Below, in pieces: positions 38,350 through 48,997 of a DNA stretch of 64,000 nt. This DNA comes from Actinomucor elegans (Eukaryota > Mucoromycota > Mucoromycetes > Mucorales > Mucoraceae). How positions within the stretch are numbered: position 1 is the first letter of the stretch; every line of letters starts with the position of its first letter. The notes beneath the pieces are model-generated. The model ran no database searches. It was not told where the DNA came from and was given only the letters and a program-made list of their open reading frames with translations. The stretch spans positions 496,001 through 560,000 of the forward strand of contig JAMSLZ010000003.1 of assembly GCA_026027325.1 (NCBI GenBank), given 5' to 3'. The position numbers and the translations under genes were made by a program.

Positions 38350-41300
38350 TTAATAAGGTCTCCAAGCAACATATGTTTTGTCTTTATTTAATAAAGAAGG
38401 TATAAGTATAGCATATCCTATTATGTCCTTGGCTTTGATTATTTTCCATAGGAGCCTTTCTTCATAGGGTTGCGTATAATAGCAGCATGTTTGACCATCA
38501 AACACTAAAGTCGTTTGATGTTGTAATAAGGCAAGTATTTGATCTTTCCATCTAATAAACTGCTTTACTTGGCCTATATTATATTGTAAGGACATAGTAT
38601 CATCTGATATGTATGCAACTATCTTTTGGTTTTGTTTTCTTGAAGAAATATCAACGGTTTGGCCATTCCTCGTTTTACCGTAAGTATTAGAAGTAGAAAC
38701 AGAGTACTCCTCTTCTGTTGAACTGGAACCATTATGATCGGCTAGATATTGCTGGATTAGATGCTTAATATCACACGTTGGAAATAATTGGTTGATTAAG
38801 TCAGCAGAAGAAGGTTTAAATACCATATCTTCATCAACACTATGGCTTTCAATTCCAATCTGCCAGTTTTTATACGCTTTTGTGTAGTGATCCATTAGAA
38901 CAGTGACAGAGTTTTTTTGAGGATTTTGTTTAGACTTGATATGTCTTTTTACATCTTGAATACTTCTTTCAAGAGTTCGGGCGCTTATCAATCTAAGTGG
39001 ACCAAGCTGAAAAATAATATAGGACAAATGTTTTAGATAATGCTGGTTAATGGTAAATGTATCTTTTCCCATCTTCTGCAGTAAGAACGCATGCCATCTT
39101 TTTACTAATCTAGAATGAAAAGACGATATAAATTATCGAAAACTTAGCATAGCTGCACGTAGTAGTCTCTCAAAAAAAAAACTTACTCATCAATCCGTAA
39201 CAGATCACTTGGATATATGTTGAATTTTTGGGTCAAAGTGCAGACCATGGATATTGATTTCAAAGCATTGCACGCATCATCAACAGCTTCCAGTACAGGA
39301 GAAGCTACCTTTCTCTTCTTTTTTCTATTTCTTTCGGTTTGGTAAATATCAGCATGTTGTTTTCGTAACGCCTCCACTACCAAAGTGGGTACTATGTACA
39401 TTAAAAAATCAATCCAGTCAACGCTACGAGATTGGCCTGATTTGGAAGAAATATCTAAGTGAAGAAAAAAGCAAGGATATTAATTCATTGGAATAATTAG
39501 CATTAAGTTTCTTGAGTTAATCTCTAATACCTATAAATTGACCATCAATGGCTCCATTTGGAAGCATTCGTTGTATTTGAACCATTGCTCTGCCAATTTC
39601 TTCTCTATAGGCGTTCCGAAGGAACAAAGGGTTATAGTATCCGAATCTCTGAGAGTCATCCTTCATCATGGACCATATGTGCTTGGCTATATTCATTCCC
39701 CATAAGTGCATCTCATCTAATCCAAAAAATGAACATCCATGAAAGCTTTTTAATAATGCAAATGGCAATTTCCCTTTGAGTGAAGTAGCCTAGATAGTTA
39801 ATCAAATCATACTGCATTAGACACTGATACAGTTACTATTGTTTAATTTATTAAGCTTCTTACCAAGTCACCGTTTTGATAATCCTCAGAAGTCCTTAAT
39901 GGGTATTCAATGGGCTCTTGTGCTTCATTTGTTCCAGGAAAAACTATAGTCCTTTTTGATTTGGAATAAATGCCTTTGATCTTGCAAATGCGGCATCCAT
40001 GGTAAGAATTATGGCCAGCATGTAAACATAGCTCTGATAGTCCAGGAATATCACCAATTATGTTTAATAAGTGGGCCTTTATACGGATGGAAGAGGTTCC
40101 TGTTTCGACAATAATGCCTTCTGTTTCCAAAACGAGAAGCTCCTGGATGGTAGGATAAAGGAAACTAAAGATATCATAGGGTTTTCTCGGACCAGGTATG
40201 ACGGCAACGATCAGTCTGTTTTCTGGATCAAATCTATAATAGAGCATTTAATTTATCCATTAAAGTTTCAGCGCCAAGTTATTTTGTTTTGTACCTTTGT
40301 TCTGGTGGTATATCATTAATAGTAAACATGATAATTGCCATACTATTATCACCTGTGTCAAAAGGATGGAATCCATCGTAATGGAACGAGAGCGAGAGGT
40401 TATAGTCTTCTTCGGCGTCACTATTTCTACTTTTAAAAGCGAATCCATCCAATATATCTCTCTCGCAGCCATCAAGCTCATCGGTTGAACTATACACAGA
40501 GCTACGCGTAGCTTTATATTTCAACTTCTTCCTATTCTTTTCAGACAGCATAAAATAGGCCAACTGCTTACTAAGTGATAGTTGGTAATGCTTGGCTTTA
40601 GCTTCCATGATAGTTGATGTGGACGATGTCTCTTCATAACGATGTCTCTTGCAACTTAACCTAGGGCAAGCAGTTTGACTGTCACCAGGGTAATACATGT
40701 AGCACCCTTCAGGACACATGTCATATTTATCAGCTTGAAGTTGGATTATATGATTGTTATTAATGCTTTCGCATTTATACGGGCTGATGAATTTTAGATG
40801 TTCTATAAAAGAAAATAAGAATAGCAGTGAGCACACTGGTAGTAGTAAAGCAGCAAGATGGAAATAATAACTATACCACTATTCATCTCAATTAAGTACT
40901 CATTGAAGAAGTTGAATATTTTTTCGGTCGTACTTTTTGATACATTGTTTTCTTTTAAGAGATACTTCAGTTCTAGACTTTTCCTCTCTGGAGGACTTAA
41001 AATATCCATGTACTGTTTACCATCGTCCTTGATTTTAAGCTGAATAGGATGGGTAATAGTATCTTTGAATTTGCTTAATCTAGAGTATATTTCTTCCACT
41101 GTGGTTTTTTTTATTGCGTCTTCTTCTATAGCGCCAACTGTTCGCCAACCTTCTTGTATTACCTTAGTTTTTTCTGAATTTTCTTCTTCATTCGCTATAG
41201 AGTCGCATTCATCCAAGCTGTTCATATCTACAGAGTTACTGAAATCACAGTGGCTTGTTCGTAAAATATCAGCAGGATTGTTATTTACAATATCAGTGCT

Positions 41301-41504
41301 TGATTGATGTTGCGTTTCATGGTTTAAAAGATCATCTGATACATAAGGGTTACTGGCGAAATGACCTTGCTGAGATAGTGTAAGTTTCTGCTTTACTTGA
41401 CTATATATATTGAAAGCACGTCGCATTCTGCAATTGATAATATGCCTTCTTATTTCTTTTTTAGTAAAGTACTGTTGACACACTGGGCAGTTTTCACCAG
41501 GCAT
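38350..41504 (-). CDS. CACTA/Plavaka-like (Tnp2-type) transposase
   Basis: Six minus-strand exons (41504-40877, 40802-40295, 40233-39864, 39789-39531, 39454-39187, 39109-38350) join in frame to 930 residues with no stop or frameshift. The start MPGENCPVC leads straight into a CCHC-type zinc finger (C-x2-C...H-x4-C, residues about 5-24). Next comes the Tnp2-family block YDMCPEGCYMYYPGDSQTA with CPRLSCKRHRY. The core HYDGFHPFDTGDNS, NDIPPEQR, IPGPRKPYDIFSFLYP and AGHNSYHGCRICKIKG follows the order seen in Tnp2/Plavaka transposases of fungi. The element ends lie about 310 bp beyond the stop. A start at 41576 (MHIIRAES) is possible but adds a non-conserved leader. Confidence 0.85.
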
Positions 41505-42117
41505 TATTCTTGTTGAAATAGGCGAAAGAGTAAAATAAAGGTAAAAGCGTTGGGACTCTGCACGTATTATATGCACAGTTTTAGAGATGCGGTAAAAATT
41601 GAATAAAAAGCGAATAAATGAATTAAAACCGTTTTATGAGGTTTTATTGATCTAAAGTAAGTTTAGCTATCCTATCTAGCACGTATGTCTTGTATTTAGA
41701 TTTCAAAGAAAATAGTCTCTTGGTAACAATCAAAGGTCTTTTTTAATATATGTTCACTCTGCATTAATTGTCCTTTCAGCGGTGATCCAAACTTCCCTCT
41801 TTAGATGGATGGTTAGATGAAACCCATTCCTTAATATATATATGCAGAGTGCCATATGTGCGTTTCACCACAAGAGAGATATCAATATTCGAGCAAGGTT
41901 TGTTTATTACGCATAATTACGTTACATTAGCTCTAATAGGTTCTGATTTTTTGTATATGATACCTAGCACTTCCTGGTAAGATTCTCCCGACACAGGCTA
42001 TACCTATTAAGTTAAAGCCATTTTTAACTGCAGGGCTTATGATATAAAGATGGTTCCACTACATGCATTTCTTTTGCACTCATTTCTTTCCATAAATTTT
42101 ATAAAATCATTAGAATC

Positions 42118-42791
42118 ATGCCAGCTAACAGAAGACAAATTAGACAGACCAGCCAATCCAGTCAATCCAGCAGCAGAGAAAACGACAGAGATCTTAACAG
42201 TCAAATAAATCTACCTCCACCTTGGATGGAAGATTTTAAACAAGATCTCGTAAACTATTTCGATGAAAAGCTTCAACCCTCTTTAAACATAGGAAGCTCA
42301 AAAACTATCCCAGTGCCAAAGAAGCAAAGGAGAGTAAATTCTAAAGTCTATATCCAATGCTTTTTAAAAGAACACCTAAAGGAGCCAGTGCCTAATGATG
42401 AAGATATCAGCAGCCTGATGGGAATACTTGATCAAGAAGCTTTCTCTTCAGTACTAACTTTTGCGCAGCAGAACCCAGAAGCTGCATGTAAAAGCTGGAG
42501 GCTGCTTTCTTCTCTTAATAAGCTCTCCATGATACAGTCGGCACTACAACAGTCGATAGCATCAGATGAACGGCTTGCTATCATCAACAAGTGTGTAAGA
42601 TTTTGGCCTTGCGAGTTTCTTGTGCAAGAAAAATGGACTAACAGAAGCAAATATAACAGGAAGAAAGTGTAAGTGTACATTCTATAACTATTGCATATTG
42701 AATCAAAAGGAGAGAAAAATGAACACCCATTTGTAGGCTTCAAGCGGAAGGTGCGCAGTTAAGAAATGCAAGAAATCAAGGACTGCAGTAA
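42118..42791 (+). CDS. second ORF of the CACTA element, function unknown
   Basis: Two exons, 42118-42668 and 42737-42791, join to 201 residues. The N-terminus is Arg/Gln/Ser-rich (a basic and polar start, RQIRQTSQSSQSSSR). The middle contains PPPWMEDFKQDLVNYFDEKL and a basic PVPKKQRRVNSKVYIQ stretch that could be a nuclear localisation signal. The rest is predicted helical. It lies inside the transposon, transcribed away from the transposase, from a shared region of about 600 bp. CACTA elements often carry a second protein (TnpA-like) that binds subterminal repeats. That role here is inference from position only; I recognise no domain. Confidence 0.62.
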
Positions 42792-42949
42792 TATATCAGT
42801 AAATATAATTAGCTTAATATTATATACCCATTTTGTATCGTTTATCTTATTGAATAAAGAGTCATCATTACACATATGTTGTTTCATTATCTATACATGG
42901 TTAATACATGCAAAAAAGGTTGAAATATAAGTGGTTGAAATCATAGGAA

Positions 42950-43160
42950 GGTTAACATGCTTTTCGAGTGAATTGCAAGTGAATTGCAAGTTAACATGTT
43001 TTTCGAGTGAATTGCAAGTGAATTGCAAGTTAACATGTTTTTCGAGTGAATTGCAAGTGAATTGCGAGTTAACATGTTTTTCGAGTTAATTTAAGGTGAA
43101 TTTCGGGTTAACCTGATTTTCAAGTGAATTGCAGGTGAATTGCAAGTTAACTTGAATTCA
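42950..43160. repeat. 39-bp subterminal tandem repeats of the transposon
   Basis: The stretch repeats with a 39-bp period: the TTCGAGTGAATT block begins at about 42963, 43002, 43041 and, diverged, 43080. Each unit contains two GTGAATTGCAAG-like motifs and a GTTAACATG spacer. Such arrays near CACTA ends are known transposase-binding regions. Confidence 0.85.
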
Positions 43161-43225
43161 CTCGAAACGGCAACGATTCTCCTGCAAACCGAGTTAACTT
43201 GAAATTCACTCGAAATTCACTCGAA

Positions 43226-43239
43226 TTTTTCCCATAGTG
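43226..43239 (-). repeat. right terminal inverted repeat of the CACTA element
   Basis: TTTTTCCCATAGTG, the reverse complement of the left end, followed by the GTG target duplication at 43240-43242. Confidence 0.88.
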
Positions 43240-43544
43240 GTGGCAAACTTTATAATGTCCGACAACGAATGAAATGAAATCAAAATTTCAGCGCGATGGT
43301 TCGTACTCTGGTGTTCAATCGGAATAGCACACACTATGCGCGCGTTTGTTATCTATCTTGCTTGGGACATAACGTCACTGTTGTAGATGGAACGACTATA
43401 ACTAAAACGTATATGACGTGAATATGATACGATAGATCCTAGAACTTTTAACAGATGAAACTCTATAAATATGGCACTCTTTCAGTTTCTCCCTTTGATT
43501 TTGCATCTATATAACTCTTATATTGCACACTCAAAAAAAAAGCC

Positions 43545-43940
43545 ATGTACTCTAAATCTGCTGTTACTCAAGTCACCAAAGGTTACCGTTCCACTTATGC
43601 AACTTCATTGATGTCCAATTCTATCACACAAACTGCTGTACGAAACATGTCCGCCTTTTCTCATATGTCTGATAATGACCCCGAAGTACTTGAGAAAGAA
43701 AAGCACAAGAGCTTGAACAAGAAAATTAAGGAATGGAATGAAAAGTTGGCTTCTCAAAGTGAAGCAGCTGTAAGTATATAATCTAATAGTATTATATATA
43801 TATATGAGATACTCATATTAGAAATATATTATGTGTATATATAGGTCAAGGCTGATAAAGAACACGATAAACCTATTAAAGACCTACAATCGGAGACGCT
43901 GGATCAACTTGAAAAGGATGAAAAGGAGGAAGATAAATAA
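43545..43940 (+). CDS. small hydrophilic protein, possibly mitochondrial
   Basis: Two exons, 43545-43769 and 43845-43940, join to 106 residues. The N-terminal part is rich in Ser, Thr, Lys and Arg and poor in acidic residues (MYSKSAVTQVTKGYRSTYA), compatible with a mitochondrial presequence. After it comes SDNDPEVLEKEKHKSLNKKIKEWNEKLASQSEAAVKADK, a highly charged block (given here only as description of residues: DPEVLEKEK, WNEKLASQSEAAVKADK). I recall a similar block from small uncharacterised fungal proteins, but cannot name the family. The C-terminus is Glu/Asp/Lys-rich. The start lies 302 bp right of the transposon end, so the insertion may have altered its upstream region. A run of A immediately precedes the ATG. 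Confidence 0.7.
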
Positions 43941-44468
43941 GCCTACTCACTTCATGCAAATCAAGGCGATTGTATATAAGCACGAAATAATAAAAGGACT
44001 CTTCCATAGTGTATATCCAAGCCTTTTAGGACATGCATCATGTATAATAATAGCGTCGTTATAACTGTTAGTTCCAATTGACATTTATTATCAGTTCGAT
44101 TCAGACAGACTTCATCTAATGAAATACTGCTTGTATCGATATCCTTCTCTGATTTTGAACCAAAAGATTGAACCAATCTAAATTTACCTCTATTTTACAA
44201 TCGTGGATCAACTACCCTCGGCCCATTTAGTAAGACTGATTACGTCGTGTCAGAAACGAGATGATTCTTATGCGGTTTGTCAATGTTGATGCCACTAACG
44301 TTCAATGTCCGAAGATCTAATGGCTTATGCGGAGTAGATAGTGACGGCTTCTGAAACGACCTAGTAAAGATTTTAGTTTCTTTTCTGTAATTTTCCATTT
44401 GAAAGTACAATAGAGCCTATTCTTTTCTCTTAACTTTTTTTTTAATACCATATACACAAGAAAAAAAA
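43941..44468. other. intergenic region between the small gene and the Tom20 fusion
   Basis: No gene. The final about 60 bases are T-rich then A-rich, just before the ATG at 44469, and probably hold the transcription start. Confidence 0.5.
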
Positions 44469-46097
44469 ATGGCTATTCAACCCAAGACAGCCGCATTGAT
44501 CACTGCTGGTGTTGCAGTCACCGCAGGTCTTGCCTATGTTATCTATTTTGATCATAAGAGACGCAACGACCCTTCTCTCAAAAAGAAGCTTAGTAAGTTG
44601 ACACCCTAGCCTCTATCCACCCCGGTTCAACCTAGCTAACCTTGATTCTTTGAATAGGAAAAGAGAAAAAAAAGGTTCAAAAGGAAATCAAAAAGGCTGA
44701 AGAAGCTGTCAAATCCACTGTGCTTCAAGTCATTGAATCCGTTATGAGCGCAGCTGAAAAGGAATCTTTGCCTCAGACACCTGAAGCCAAGGAAAAGTAT
44801 TTCATGGAACAAGTAGCTGCTGGTGAAAGTCTTTGCAACAGAGGTAGGACTTATTTATATAATAGAAAAGGGTGATATTCATATTGGAATCGTAGGTGAG
44901 GCTTTCTATAACGATGCTGTTTTGCCTTTCTACTTGGCTTTAAGAGTCTACCCTGCTCCTATGGAATTGATCATGATCTATCAAAAGACTGTTCCTGAGC
45001 CTGTTTTCCAGATGATTGTCAATATCATGGCTCTTGATGTAAGTAGACTGACGGATGGGGTGGGGACGGGGGGGGGACGCGTCTTGATCAATATAAAAAA
45101 AAGTTCATGTTTTAACATTTTTTATTATTATTATTATTAGCAACAAAAACGTCAAAACTTGTTTTATGAAAAGTTCCCTCCCAAGGATACCAATGTCAAA
45201 TTAGGTGAATTACCTGCTGGTGTCAATGAAGAAGGTACACCTATCGTGCGTCGTTCTCTTGTAGCTGACAAGGACCTTGCCGAAGACGAAGTCATTTACT
45301 CTGAACGCCCTCTTGTTTCAGCCTTGTATCCTGAACTTGAAGGCTCTCACTGTAATTTCTGTTTGAAGCCCATTACTGCTGAGAACAAGGTTGAGTGTCC
45401 CACTTGTGATTTGGTCGCTTTCTGTAGTCAAGAATGTTTGAAGAGCGCTAACACAGATTACCATCAATATCTTTGCTCTCACAATAAGTCAACCGAGATC
45501 AAGGAGGCCGACGAGGCTGAGGAGAAAAACGTCGCCTTGGAATTCCACGAGACTTCCAAGACCAATAATACCAAATATCCCTACATGATTGCACGCTTCT
45601 TGTCTGCCATGGTCGCCGAAGAATTGAGTAAGCAAGGTAAAGAGGAAAAGGTTGGTGAAACTTCATTTGGTGCTTGGGATCATGTCGATCGTTTTAGATA
45701 CTTGGAGACTTCTCCCAGTGCTGCTTCTACCTCTGAAATCTCAATGTTGAAGCAAGTGCTCGGTCCCAAGGTCCAAGGTATTACAGAGTTCCTGAGCGAT
45801 GAGATTTACTTGATGTTGAAGGGTAAAATGTTGTATAACGCTTATGCTATTCCTGCAAGCTCTGAAGAAACCGTTGTTCGTCCCTCTGATGAACATATGA
45901 GATCTACTGATCCCAATGCTAAATATATTGGTGCTGGTTTGTACAAGATTTCTACCTACATTGGTCAATCTGATGATGCTGCCAATGTCAAGTTGACTTT
46001 TGAAAATGATACTTTGACTGTTCGCGCTACCAAGGATATCAAGAAAGATCAAGAACTTTTGGCTTCTTACACTTTACCGGTTCCCAAGAAGAACTAA
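44469..46097 (+). CDS. Tom20 fused to a MYND finger and a degenerate SET-like domain
   Basis: Four exons (44469-44592, 44658-44843, 44896-45038, 45141-46097) join to 469 residues. Residues 1-151 are a full Tom20: an anchor ITAGVAVTAGLAYVIYF, then DHKRRNDPSLKKKL, EAKEKYFMEQVAAGE, FYNDAVLPFYLALRVYPAPMEL and IYQKTVPEPVFQMI. Exon 4 continues in frame through the usual Tom20 end (QQKRQNLFYEKFPP) into about 310 further residues. A SET N-terminal-like strand pair ends at SERPLVSAL. A MYND zinc finger (Cys222 to Cys263: CNFC, CPTC, FCSQEC, H, C) follows, then a helical region, then a SET-like C-terminal part (GAGLYKISTYIGQSDD, VRATKDIKKDQELLASY). The NHSC motif essential for methyl transfer in SMYD enzymes is replaced by IGQSDD, so catalysis is unlikely. 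I infer an outer-membrane receptor with an extra cytosolic interaction module. Confidence 0.88.
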
Positions 46098-48066
46098 AAA
46101 ACACCATTTATACGCTATCCTTATCCTCTATTTCTTTTATTCAATTGCAAAATAAACTAGAACTTGTACAGTACAAACGCAATCATAGTAGAGGATAGAT
46201 GTGAATTGTTACCTGCATGTTTGCACAAGGTAATCATAACAATTCTGGGACCAATACAACAGCAGAAGAAGCAATGTGGCCAAAAACTTATTGACTTCTG
46301 CGTACGAGTTTTCTTCCCTGCTGTTATTATTTGAAGCCATATTTGGAATTGCATTTGAAGCGAAATCTGAACCATGACATTATAGATCGAGAAATCACGG
46401 TAACTGTCGACCTCCTTTTTCTTAGTAAACGGTTTTTCTCAAACTTGAGCTTTTTTTTTTTTTTTAGGGATGGTTGGTTCTTTACGGAAGATGTCATTAA
46501 TATGGGACTGGTCTCCTGAAGTGGTATTGGATACTAATCTACACAAAAATTTCGAAAATAAAAATGAAGCAATGCAATCACTCATTGTTGAAGGTTTTAA
46601 TAAATGTAGTAGCTCATTCTATACATGAATTACTAATTCGATGTAACATTTGAACGAGATCGGTGGAGAGATCTATAGATCTTTAGATGATTTAAAATGC
46701 CTGTCCTCATCAATAGATCTCTCTTCTAATCCCCATTGAATGTTGCATCAGATTAGTATAGCTCTTGTATATAAAGAGTTACTACATCTATTATGTAGAG
46801 TTTTAAACACATAGTATATTTAGGTAATTGAATTCATTTCATCATTATTTAGAAAAGTTTGTATTAGCCAGTAGCGAGCGTCAAATCTTTGAATAAACAT
46901 TATTCTTGATATTTCCAAAGCCTCTGTGTTGACATGTTCATATTAAATCATATTATGACGTCTGAAATAAAAAGGCATAATGATGAACCAAACGATTCGA
47001 GGTAGGATAGAGAAACTAAATAGCCTTATATAAAATAGTGTGGCAGTTAACATTTAATTATGGTCCCCAGTAGATAACATTATGTTAGTAGATGCCTATG
47101 AAAAGTTAAATTGGAACAGCCGACATTCACCAAACCACCCCATATTTTTTTGTCTAAATATCAAAATTAGATAGCCTTAATAAAGTGTGACGCTCCTTTT
47201 TTCAACAATGATCAATAGGTCGAAGACAAAGGTTATAAATTATCGAGTTATAGGTGAATTTCTCTATGCAGCAAAAATCGTCTTTTATCTGATATACCTT
47301 GCTCAGTCGAAGAAATTATGCAGTGGCATTTATATATTTAGATATCGATTCAATTCTTCACACACTTTGCTAAATTAGCTTGCATCTACTAGTAACCTTT
47401 GTTATAAAAGGGAACCAGAATGTTGAGCAATTTTATTTGCTTAATTATGAATGGCCTATGGCAACACCGCAGTTCAATCTCCGTTGGCCAATACACTTAA
47501 TGCGTAAATCTACCAACAAATATATAGAACAAAAAAAAAAGATCAGATTAATTGTTTATAGGCATAAAGTAAATATGATGCGATCATAACATGATTGGTA
47601 TGCGTACAAGTAGGTTTATAGTGCTGCATCCATAAACATAAAAACCCAAATGTCAATAGTAAGTAGACTTCCGACCAGATTGTCGGACATATATATTCCG
47701 GTCCGGAATTGGACTCGGTCTCCAAGCCAAGGCTGGCCATACTCTTCCACTCAGCACACAGCAGACATATGGATCATCAATGTAGAAGCGAATTAGTAAA
47801 TCTTCCTCTTTTTCCACTAGTTAGGCAAGTATACTGTATTCAAGAAAATCAATCGAGGAAGAAGGATGGATCACCCAGATGGATTGAATCCATCTATCCT
47901 CTTGATCTATGGATGTTTGAATGACCAAGACTAACATGTTTCTATTCTCTATATATTACTCTTCAACTTCAATTTCGACATTTTACTTTTCACAATAATC
48001 ATTCACCACCATTTACTATTGATTCGAATTCAACTCTACATTGTATACATTTGATACTAAACAGTT
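46098..48066. other. intergenic region with a MITE and the uL2 promoter
   Basis: It contains the MITE-like element at 46604-46787. No other gene is recognised; ORFs at 47187 and 47380 look accidental. The final about 130 bases before 48067 are pyrimidine-rich (TTCTATTCTC, CAACTTC) with a TATATA box near 47950, a likely ribosomal-protein promoter. Confidence 0.5.
46604..46787. repeat. MITE-like element with long terminal inverted repeats
   Basis: The left arm (46604-46678, starting ATGTAGTAGCTC) matches the reverse complement of the right arm (46711-46787, starting ATGTAGTAACTC) over about 75 bases with scattered mismatches. Shared blocks include ACTAAT, GATG.AACATT and GAGAGATCTAT. The short middle has no ORF. 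This is the structure of a non-autonomous MITE or foldback element. Target duplication is unclear. Related single arms occur elsewhere in the window. Confidence 0.7.
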
Positions 48067-48892
48067 ATGGGTCGTGTCATTCGTGCTCAGAGAAAGGGTG
48101 CGGGATCCATTTTCCGCTCCCACACCGTTGGCCGTAAGGGTGCCGCCAAGCTCAGAGTATTTGATTTCGCTGAGCGTCACGGTTACGTTCGTGGTATTGT
48201 CAAGGATATCGTTCACGATCCTGGAAGAGGTGCTCCTCTTGCCAAGGTTGTCTTCCGTGACCCTTACAAGTAAGTTCCATCTCTTATCTCAATAGTGTAA
48301 GCAATAAACTAACTTCTCGCAAATAAAAAGGTACAAGCTCCGTACCGAAACCTTCATTGCCACCGAAGGTCTTTACACTGGTCAATTCGTTTATGCCGGT
48401 AAGAAGGCTACCTTGAACATCGGTAACGTTTTGCCTTTGGCTTCTATGCCCGAAGGTACCGTTGTCTGTAACGTTGAAGAGAAGGTTGGTGATCGTGGAT
48501 CCATTGCCCGTACCTCTGGTAACTATGCTACCGTTATCGGTCATGGTGATGATGGTAAGACCCGTATTCGTCTTCCTTCCGGTGCCAAGAAGGTCATTCC
48601 CTCTACCTCTCGTGCCGTCATTGGTATCGTTGCTGGTGGTGGTCGTATTGACAAGCCCTTGTTGAAGGCTGGTCGTGCTTTCCACAAGTACAGAGTCAAG
48701 CGTAACAGCTGGCCCAAGACTCGTGGTGTTGCCATGAACCCCGTTGACCATCCTCACGGTGGTGGTAACCATCAACATATTGGTAAGGCTTCTACCATGG
48801 CTCGTGACTCTCCTGCCGGTCAAAAGGTTGGTTTGATTGCTGCTCGTCGTACTGGTCTCCTCCGTGGTACCAAGAAGATCAAGGATGCTTAA
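48067..48892 (+). CDS. RPL2: 60S ribosomal protein uL2 (L8/Rpl2)
   Basis: Two exons, 48067-48269 and 48331-48892, join to 254 residues, the exact length of yeast Rpl2. The sequence starts [20 protein letters not shown] and contains the universally conserved peptidyl-transferase-proximal loop [19 protein letters not shown], with the histidine that is hydroxylated in many eukaryotes. uL2 sits near the peptidyl transferase centre of the large subunit. Codon use is strongly biased (GGT, GTC/GTT, AAG, CGT), as expected for a very highly expressed gene. The 61-nt intron splits the codon between PYK and YKLR. A poly(A)-signal-like AATAAA follows about 20 bases after the stop. Antisense ORFs across it are shadows. 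Confidence 0.98.
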
Positions 48893-48997
48893 ATCATTTC
48901 ATATTTTTTATAATAATAAACATCGCTCCACTGATACTACCACTACTACTACTACTACTATTACGAACAAGCATATTGTGACAATGGATTTATTTAT

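Larger units (their letters stand above)
38040..43239. mobile_element. complete CACTA/Plavaka-like DNA transposon (5,200 bp)
   Basis: The element begins CACTATGGGAAAAA at 38040 and ends with the exact reverse complement of those 14 bases at 43239, so both ends carry the CACTA signature. It is flanked by a 3-bp direct repeat GTG (38037-38039 and 43240-43242), the expected target duplication of CACTA elements. Subterminal regions on both sides are dense in AGTGAATT-type motifs; the right one forms a 39-bp tandem array. Inside are an open Tnp2/Plavaka-type transposase gene (minus) and a second, divergently oriented ORF (plus). Nothing seen in either gene is broken, so the copy may be young and possibly autonomous. 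The superfamily call rests on the ends plus the protein motifs; Plavaka as the subgroup is an inference from protein similarity remembered from fungal elements. Confidence 0.88.

Noticed and set aside
42950..43160. Possible CRISPR-like array
   Set aside because: The period is regular, but units are contiguous tandem repeats with no unique spacers. The DNA is eukaryotic and the array lies at a transposon end.
48284..48823. 179-codon antisense ORF across the ribosomal protein gene
   Set aside because: It is a shadow created by the strong codon bias of uL2, with Thr/Asn-rich composition and no domain.
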